DNA from: an uncultured Bacteroides sp.
GTDB taxonomy: Bacteria > Bacteroidota > Bacteroidia > Bacteroidales > Bacteroidaceae
DNA length: 28,123 nt
Direction of reading: 5' to 3'
NCBI RefSeq assembly: GCF_910585845.1
Contig: NZ_CAJUHF010000046.1
Coordinates: forward strand, 1-28,123
This document shows, in pieces, positions 22,623 through 28,123 of this stretch. The notes beneath the pieces were generated by a model. That model was given only the letters and a program-made list of their open reading frames with translations, did no database searches and was not told the origin of the DNA. The translations under genes were made by a program, and so were the position numbers. Each line of letters opens with the position of its first letter. The first letter of the stretch is position 1.

Positions 22623-24326
22623 TTATTTCCAAGCATCGTTTTGTTGCAAAAGTTTGTTCAAGCCCAACTCACGGTTAGGAATGGGTAACCACATATAACG
22701 TTCGGTGGCATTGTTGGCATAACTTACTGCGAATTTTTTGGCGTTGTCCCAACGTGAATCTTGTGTGTTCTGAGCTACAGAACGCATGTTACCCAAATAG
22801 TCATTCCAACGAATCAGGTCATACTTGCGTAAACCTTCGAAGCAAAGTTCGCGGCCACGTTCGTCCTTCACCAATTGCTTGAAATTCTCGTAATTCATGT
22901 TGGTTGTGATTTTGGTCACGTTCGGGATGCTACGTTCACGTACGGCATTGATGGCATCACAAGCAGCTTGGGTAGGTCCGTTGTTTATTTCATTCTCACT
23001 CTCTGCAATCATCAACAATACGTCTGCATAGCGCAAAAGAGGATAGTTGGTGGGAGTCTGGTTCTTATCACGCGGAAGAACTTTCTCGTATTCACGGCGA
23101 TACTTACCGGCATTGCGCTGAACATATTGCGTGGCTGCAATAGTCGGATTCTTTTCGTTTACTTTACCATTGACATCCACATTCGGCATGCCTTTGTAAC
23201 CCCAAGCAAATTTCACATAATTACCGTTGCTCTGTTTAGCAAAACGATAAGGGGCAATGTTCCAGTCACGACGTACATCCGGATGTTCACGTTCGTTCAT
23301 GCTACCTTCTTCGAATCCTTCATCAACTATTCCGTCACCGTCCAGGTCATTATACAAATCCCAAAGATTCAGTGTACAAGAAATGAATCCGTAAGAATAA
23401 CCATCGGAACCTAAAGAACTATCTCCGTTTGAAATACCTATTGTATTTCCTATTCGTCCTGAGCCTTGATGTGCATCTTGACGATTACCTTTGAACTCGG
23501 CTTCCCAAATGGATTCACGATAAGTATCGTCTACTACGTCTGAAGCGTAATTGATAAATATCTGTTTGTAGTCCGGATTCAACTGATGTTTGCTATCCTT
23601 GTTTACCTGCTTTGCCCAATAATTGGCTTTCTCATACATTGGTTTTCCGCCATTGATGGGCCAACCGGCTAATTTCAGATAAACACGTGCCAAGATACCC
23701 CTTACGGCAGATTTGCTGACACGGCCGGCAGGAACTGCATCTATTTCACCCACCATGCCTTCTGCTTCTTCCATTTCAGCCACTACGTTTTCGAGGACTT
23801 CCTTTTGAGGCATGTTGGCTAAATCGACATCAGTCGGTGTATTTTGTGTATTGGTACGATAAGGAACATTTCCCCAGCATTGTGCCAGCAGGAAGTAACA
23901 ATAAGCACGAAGGAACTTTGCTTCACCTTTGTATATAGTCTTGACACTTTCATCCATATCCGGAGTCTTATCTACATTCTCCAAGAAAAAGTTTGCATTA
24001 CTGATACCCTCATACAGGAACTTCCAAAGTTTCAATACGTCCGGGTCGCTGGTTGAGTAGTTATTATTGTAAATGCCAACGGGAAGCGTGTTACGGTCAT
24101 AATATCCTAAGTCGTCAGTACCTGTAACCATTAATGGATAAACGTTACCATATACTTCTTGGCGTGTGAGACGATTGTATACGGTGGTCAACGACATGAA
24201 TGCTTCGTCTGCATTTTTAAAGAAATTTTCGGGAGCCACAAAGTCTTGAGGTACAGTATCCAAGAAATCGCATGAGCCTAAAGCAAGGCTAAATGCAAGG
24301 GCTGTTATAATTTTATTGAATTTCAT
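22623..24326 (-). CDS. susD: RagB/SusD-family outer-membrane lipoprotein
   Basis: Product of 567 aa. Lipobox L-G-S-C (Cys19) followed by D-F-L-D-T-V-P, the usual start of SusD proteins. Helical TPR-like regions typical of the family follow (S-N-A-N-F-F-L-E-N; A-K-F-L-R-A-Y-C-Y-F), and the C-terminal R-x-R-E-L-C-F-E-G-x-R family signature appears as G-R-E-L-C-F-E-G-L-R-K-Y-D-L-I-R-W. SusD forms the lid on its SusC partner and helps capture glycan. It lies 23 bases after susC. Confidence 0.93.
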   Translation of the reverse strand: MKFNKIITALAFSLALGSCDFLDTVPQDFVAPENFFKNADEAFMSLTTVYNRLTRQEVYGNVYPLMVTGTDDLGYYDRNTLPVGIYNNNYSTSDPDVLKLWKFLYEGISNANFFLENVDKTPDMDESVKTIYKGEAKFLRAYCYFLLAQCWGNVPYRTNTQNTPTDVDLANMPQKEVLENVVAEMEEAEGMVGEIDAVPAGRVSKSAVRGILARVYLKLAGWPINGGKPMYEKANYWAKQVNKDSKHQLNPDYKQIFINYASDVVDDTYRESIWEAEFKGNRQDAHQGSGRIGNTIGISNGDSSLGSDGYSYGFISCTLNLWDLYNDLDGDGIVDEGFEEGSMNEREHPDVRRDWNIAPYRFAKQSNGNYVKFAWGYKGMPNVDVNGKVNEKNPTIAATQYVQRNAGKYRREYEKVLPRDKNQTPTNYPLLRYADVLLMIAESENEINNGPTQAACDAINAVRERSIPNVTKITTNMNYENFKQLVKDERGRELCFEGLRKYDLIRWNDYLGNMRSVAQNTQDSRWDNAKKFAVSYANNATERYMWLPIPNRELGLNKLLQQNDAWK

Positions 24327-24349
24327 TGTAGTGATCTGTTTTTATGTGA

Positions 24350-27300
24350 TTAGAAACCAATGTTTAGTCCTATAGAGAAGTTATATGCACGCGGATAGGC
24401 TGAGTAGTCGAATCCTGGTGTCAATGCAGAGTTACGAACTGATACTTCCGGGTCGAATCCTGAGTAAGAACTGAAAGTAAGCAAATTCTCACCTGATACA
24501 AAGATACGGGCAGAGGAAAGCGCGTATTTCTTCAACAAATTGGCCGGAACATTATAACCGAATGAAAGTGTTTTCAGACGTAAGTAAGAACCATCTTCAA
24601 TGACGCGTGAAGAGAATACTTTCGGTCCTTGACCACGTACGGCAGGAATATTGCTTTCCGGGTTTTCGGGAGTCCAGCGGTCGGCATACGATGCGAACAT
24701 GTTAGTATCTTTACGAGGTTCTCCGTTCTCAAAGATTAAGCGGTTGGCGTTGATGATATCGTTACCATAGCTCCATTGGAAGAAGATAGACAAGTCGAAG
24801 TTCTTATAAGTGAAGTTATTGGTGAAACCACCTGTATGGATAGGATGCCCACGACCGATAATGGTACGGTCATCATCATTCACCACACCGTCACCGTTGA
24901 TGTCCTTGTACTTGGCTGTACCCGGTTTGATGGCTGAACGGTCACCACCATTGTTAGGAACGCCAGGTTTCAGTGTGTAAGTACCGGCAGGTGTCACATC
25001 AAAATCATCATATTTATACGTACCGTCATATACGAATCCGTACATCAGTCCTACGGGCTTTCCTACTTGTGCGATGTAAGAAGGAGTTTGGTAACCATTA
25101 TCGAATGATACTGTACTGAGCAGTGTTTCCTGTCCATCATTCAATTCTTTGATTTTACCACGGTTAAAGGAAATATTGAAGTTGCTATCCCAGGTAAAGT
25201 TTTTCTTCCGGATAGGTTGGGTTTCCAAGGTGATTTCCAAACCACGGTTTTGCATCTTACCGATGTTTTTGTAGGCAGTCGCAAATCCTGTAGTGTAAGG
25301 AAGGTCTGCGTTCAGCAGCAAGTCACGTGTCAATTTATGGTAGATATCGACTGTCAGGTTGACTCTGTCTTTGAAGAAACCTAAATCTATACCTAAGTTG
25401 ATTTGGTCGGTCGTTTCCCATTTCAAGTTTTTGTTTGCCAATGCACTCAAGGCATAGCCTGAATAGTAACTGTTGTTGAATGGGTATTCAGTTTCAATGC
25501 TTGAATAAAGTTTGGCCAAAGAAGCGAAGTCGCCTACACGGTTGTTACCGGTCATACCCCAGCTTAAACGAACCTTACCATTGCTCAACCAACTTGATGC
25601 TTTTTCGAGGAATGCTTCGCGGTTGAAGTTCCATGCGACAGATGCAGAAGGGAAGTAACCCCAACGGTTAGCTGACGGGAACTTAGAGGAACCATCGGCA
25701 CGGAATGAAGCAGTAAAGTAATATTTGCTATCGTAGTTATAGTTGATACGTGCCAAGTAAGACATCAACTTTGATTCGGACAAAGAAGACTCAACACGCA
25801 TCGGAGTACCTTCGTCCAGACCGCTCATACCAAGTGATTCGTTGGTGATCTGCTGTACACGCATGTAGTAGTATTTGGAATAGTCTCCTTGGAACGTGAG
25901 ACCTGCTACTGCATTGACGTTGTGCTTCTTGTTGAAAGTCTTGATGTATGTCAAGGTATTCTCGTTCAGCCATAGGCGGGTCTCCGTTGTACCCACAGAT
26001 GCGTTTACACCTTCGGAACGGGTGGGATTACCGTAACGGGTCTTTGAGTTGTTGAATTGTTCGTTGGTCACATTCTTCAGTCGGTAACCTGCGGAAACTT
26101 TGGCATTGAAACCCGGCAGAATAGTATATTCGAGAAAAGCGTTGGCTACAAGATGATCTTCAATGCGCTTACGATATTCTTCGCGTTGATTAAGGATAGG
26201 ATTGAAACGATAGTCGTTGGAGCTATCTACGACGGGGTCGAAAAGTGAATTTACCAAATCGGTGTTATCGTAAGTGACCGGACGATATCCCCAAACACTA
26301 TACATCAAACTGCTTGTTGCACTGGATACTGTGCTTGACGGAGAAGTACCGTTGGTGATAGAGCGAGAGTAGTTGGCGTTCAAGTTGATTTTGAACTTGT
26401 CGTTAATGCGCTGGTCAAGGCTGACGCGACCTTGATAACGTTCAAAGTCTGAATTTTCAATAACACCTTCCTGATTCATGTAAGACAGTGAGGTGCTGTA
26501 GCGTGTCCCTTCCTTACCACCGGTAAGTGATGCGTAATGGTTGTGCGAGAAAGCCGTGCGGAAGATTTCATCCTGCCAGTCGTATTGACGAACATCGGCA
26601 GGCAGGTTGCGATAAAATTCCAAGTCACGCTTCACACCATTCTCATCCTTCCAAGGATAATTGCTGAACCATGTATTTTCCATTTCTGCCGCAGTACGTA
26701 CTTCGCTTTGTAACTTTACAAATTCGTAAGCGTCCATCATGTCGATGGTATTAGTGATCTTCTGCACTGTAAAGCTACCATTATAAGTAACGGTAGCTTT
26801 GCCGGCAACACCTTTCTTGGTAGTGATGATAACTACACCGTTGGCACCACGTGCACCATAAATGGCTGTGGCGGAAGCGTCTTTCAGGATATCCAAAGAT
26901 TCTATATCTGCGGGGTTGATGGAAGCGGCGCTGGCATCTTCAACCGGGAAACCGTCGATTACGTAGAGAGGTGAGTTGGATTGGGTCAATGAGTTGTTAC
27001 CACGTACTACGATATTGAATGTAGAACCAGGCATACCTTCGTTTGATGAAACTTGCACACCGGCTATACGTCCGGCCAGTGCTTGGTCGAAACTTGCGAT
27101 AGGAGTCTTCATCATTTGTACCATATCTGCTTTGCCAGCCGCACCGGTGAAGTCTTTGCGTTTGATGTCTCCGTAACCGGCAGTAATTACAACCTCTTCA
27201 AGGGCTTGCGCATCTTCCTGAAGAGTGACATTGAATATCTTTTGGTTTCCGACTTTCATCTCTAAAGTCTTATAACCGATAAAAGAGAATTGAAGGATGT

Positions 27301-27508
27301 CGCTTGTTTTTACATTATTAAGTGTAAAGCCTCCATCCAGTCCGGTTACTGTACCGTTGGTAGTTCCTTTCACAACGACGCTGACACCGGGAAGTTCACC
27401 CATTGAGTCGACAACTTTACCTGTGATTTGGCTTCCTGTCTGTGCCTGCATGTTGGATACGAAGCAGAGAAAAGCAGCCAATAGCATTAAAGTTACTTTC
27501 TGTTTCAT
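24350..27508 (-). CDS. susC: SusC-family TonB-dependent outer-membrane transporter
   Basis: Product of 1052 aa. Signal peptide (cut near M-Q-A-Q, residue 22), an N-terminal carboxypeptidase-D-like regulatory domain (about 27-100), a plug domain with the SusC signature (E-V-V-I-T-A-G-Y-G, L-Y-V-I-D-G-F-P and I-Y-G-A-R-G-A-N-G-V-V-I-I-T-T-K) and a beta-barrel ending in aromatic-rich strands (N-F-S-I-G-L-N-I-G-F). No extra STN domain is seen, so direct anti-sigma signalling through this protein is not expected. It imports oligosaccharides with energy from TonB. It is the first gene of the minus-strand operon. Confidence 0.95.
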   Translation of the reverse strand: MKQKVTLMLLAAFLCFVSNMQAQTGSQITGKVVDSMGELPGVSVVVKGTTNGTVTGLDGGFTLNNVKTSDILQFSFIGYKTLEMKVGNQKIFNVTLQEDAQALEEVVITAGYGDIKRKDFTGAAGKADMVQMMKTPIASFDQALAGRIAGVQVSSNEGMPGSTFNIVVRGNNSLTQSNSPLYVIDGFPVEDASAASINPADIESLDILKDASATAIYGARGANGVVIITTKKGVAGKATVTYNGSFTVQKITNTIDMMDAYEFVKLQSEVRTAAEMENTWFSNYPWKDENGVKRDLEFYRNLPADVRQYDWQDEIFRTAFSHNHYASLTGGKEGTRYSTSLSYMNQEGVIENSDFERYQGRVSLDQRINDKFKINLNANYSRSITNGTSPSSTVSSATSSLMYSVWGYRPVTYDNTDLVNSLFDPVVDSSNDYRFNPILNQREEYRKRIEDHLVANAFLEYTILPGFNAKVSAGYRLKNVTNEQFNNSKTRYGNPTRSEGVNASVGTTETRLWLNENTLTYIKTFNKKHNVNAVAGLTFQGDYSKYYYMRVQQITNESLGMSGLDEGTPMRVESSLSESKLMSYLARINYNYDSKYYFTASFRADGSSKFPSANRWGYFPSASVAWNFNREAFLEKASSWLSNGKVRLSWGMTGNNRVGDFASLAKLYSSIETEYPFNNSYYSGYALSALANKNLKWETTDQINLGIDLGFFKDRVNLTVDIYHKLTRDLLLNADLPYTTGFATAYKNIGKMQNRGLEITLETQPIRKKNFTWDSNFNISFNRGKIKELNDGQETLLSTVSFDNGYQTPSYIAQVGKPVGLMYGFVYDGTYKYDDFDVTPAGTYTLKPGVPNNGGDRSAIKPGTAKYKDINGDGVVNDDDRTIIGRGHPIHTGGFTNNFTYKNFDLSIFFQWSYGNDIINANRLIFENGEPRKDTNMFASYADRWTPENPESNIPAVRGQGPKVFSSRVIEDGSYLRLKTLSFGYNVPANLLKKYALSSARIFVSGENLLTFSSYSGFDPEVSVRNSALTPGFDYSAYPRAYNFSIGLNIGF

Positions 27509-27546
27509 AGAATATTAAATTAATTAGTTATTAAAAAAGGTTGGCT

Positions 27547-27565
27547 ACTCTCGTTTCGAGGAGTG
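27547..27565. promoter_or_regulatory. Small hairpin in the susC leader
   Basis: ACTC-TCG and CGA-GAGT pair around TTT with one bulged G, between the predicted susC -7 element and the start codon. It may affect translation or stability of the leader. Confidence 0.3.
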
Positions 27566-27575
27566 AGTCACCGTG

Positions 27576-27583
27576 CAAATGTA
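27576..27583 (-). promoter_or_regulatory. Putative -7 element of the susC promoter
   Basis: The minus strand reads TACATTTG, matching TAnnTTTG, 67 bases before the susC start. No good -33 element is present, as expected for a promoter that depends on an activator. Confidence 0.45.
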
Positions 27584-27701
27584 TGATATTGTTAAAAGAT
27601 GGCTTTCGCTAATAGTTCACAATTGGTATGAATTCGTACATTTCTGGCTGAGAATAACTCTTTTGTACGATTTTCTACTTGATTTCCCTCTCTTGACATT
27701 T

Positions 27702-27833
27702 GTCTTGCGAGACGGCTAAATTTGTCTCGTGAACTGAATAAAATCGTCTCGTGGGCTGAAAAAAATCGTCTCATGAGATGATTTTATCCGTCTCGTGAGA
27801 CAAAATCATCTGTCTCACGAGTCAATCTGTATC
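27702..27833. repeat. Six units at exact 22-bp spacing upstream of susC
   Basis: Units start at 27702, 27724, 27746, 27768, 27790 and 27812. Each opens with GTCTC (GTCTT in the first) and continues with a partly symmetric core such as GTCTCGTGAGAC, followed by a T/A-rich stretch. GATGATTTT (27777-27785) and AAAATCATC (27802-27810) form a further inverted repeat. No gap departs from 22 bp. Confidence 0.95.
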
Positions 27834-27996
27834 CGTTTCGGAGCGTCTAAAGTTCACGTTCACGTATACACTGCTAAAGCTAAAGTTTGGAGAAGAATTT
27901 TTATCTGTTTAATTCCGCTAACGGGTTGCTATATTGGGCAAATACGTCAATAATGTGACAAACTGAATCTCTTCTATATTTCTTTTTTGAGAGCCT

Positions 27997-28080
27997 TTAC
28001 TTTAGTGGGATAACCATATTCCAGGAACGCGTCCCATTTTCAAATTCGCCCGGACCATCCATCGTTGCAAAGAATATGAA
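27997..28080 (-). pseudogene. Possible C-terminal gene remnant, 27 codons
   Basis: Between an in-frame TAG and a TAA on the minus strand there are 27 codons that read like a protein end, including M-D-G-P-G-E-F-E-N-G-T-R-S-W-N-M-V-I-P-L-K. The family is not recognised. Another open frame upstream (about 28121-28080) could be the rest of it after a frameshift. The window ends too soon to tell. Confidence 0.2.
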
Positions 28081-28123
28081 CTATAATAAGAAAATTGAAT
28101 ACGGTTAACGATAATTAGCATAA

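Noticed and set aside
27702..27833. CRISPR array
   Set aside because: Units are 22 bp in total with no room for spacers, the repeats drift, and no cas genes are present.

Overview
The window looks like chromosomal DNA of a gut Bacteroides. The evidence is a SusC/SusD pair with a surface glycan-binding lipoprotein, Bacteroidales-only small proteins carrying the NVEALA motif, many signal-peptidase-II lipoproteins, and promoter elements of the Bacteroides type (TAnnTTTG at -7, TTG or TTTG near -33). The species cannot be named from this sequence alone. No RNA genes, transposases or CRISPR arrays were seen.

Positions 1-7114 are AT-rich and hold a repeated cassette of three kinds of gene. They are tiny secreted-looking NVEALA peptides (three copies), lipoproteins predicted to be six-bladed beta-propellers (three copies), and lipoproteins combining a thioredoxin-like region with a DUF1573 domain (two full copies and one that lost the thioredoxin-like part). 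A 533-bp stretch is identical between the first two DUF1573 genes and runs into the intergenic DNA. That intergenic element, with a third diverged copy, holds a good minus-strand promoter facing the DUF1573 3' end. Each NVEALA gene is followed by a perfect inverted repeat of unrelated sequence. Positions 7216-10679 hold genes that may work with the cassette: a transglutaminase-like lipoprotein with a discoidin-like tail, a signal peptidase I, a small HTH protein, and a short ORF made of 21-bp repeats.

Positions 10856-16472 hold a DUF4348-like secreted protein, a DUF6250-type gene broken by an internal deletion, a PL8 polysaccharide lyase (chondroitin/hyaluronan type) and a formylglycine sulfatase. 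A tRNA-dihydrouridine synthase lies convergent to the sulfatase (16482-17423, minus strand). About 1.08 kb without a gene follows (17424-18503). It is crowded with short repeats at 10-11 bp spacing, including about 200 bp of helically phased T/A-tracts.

Positions 18504-27508 form a minus-strand polysaccharide utilisation operon: susC, susD, a DUF5017-like surface lipoprotein and a second PL8 lyase. With the plus-strand lyase and sulfatase this suggests use of a sulfated glycosaminoglycan: the surface proteins bind and import oligosaccharides, the lyases cut the chain, and the sulfatase removes sulfate. The unsaturated glucuronyl hydrolase, hybrid two-component regulator and sulfatase-maturating enzyme expected for such a locus are not in the window. 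Upstream of susC lies an array of six units spaced at exactly 22 bp.

The most promising candidate for an undescribed system is the NVEALA cassette: cysteine-containing peptides with a conserved ALA end to their leader, thiol-active-looking partner lipoproteins, a nearby signal peptidase I, post-gene hairpins and a possible antisense RNA. Its function is inferred, not shown.
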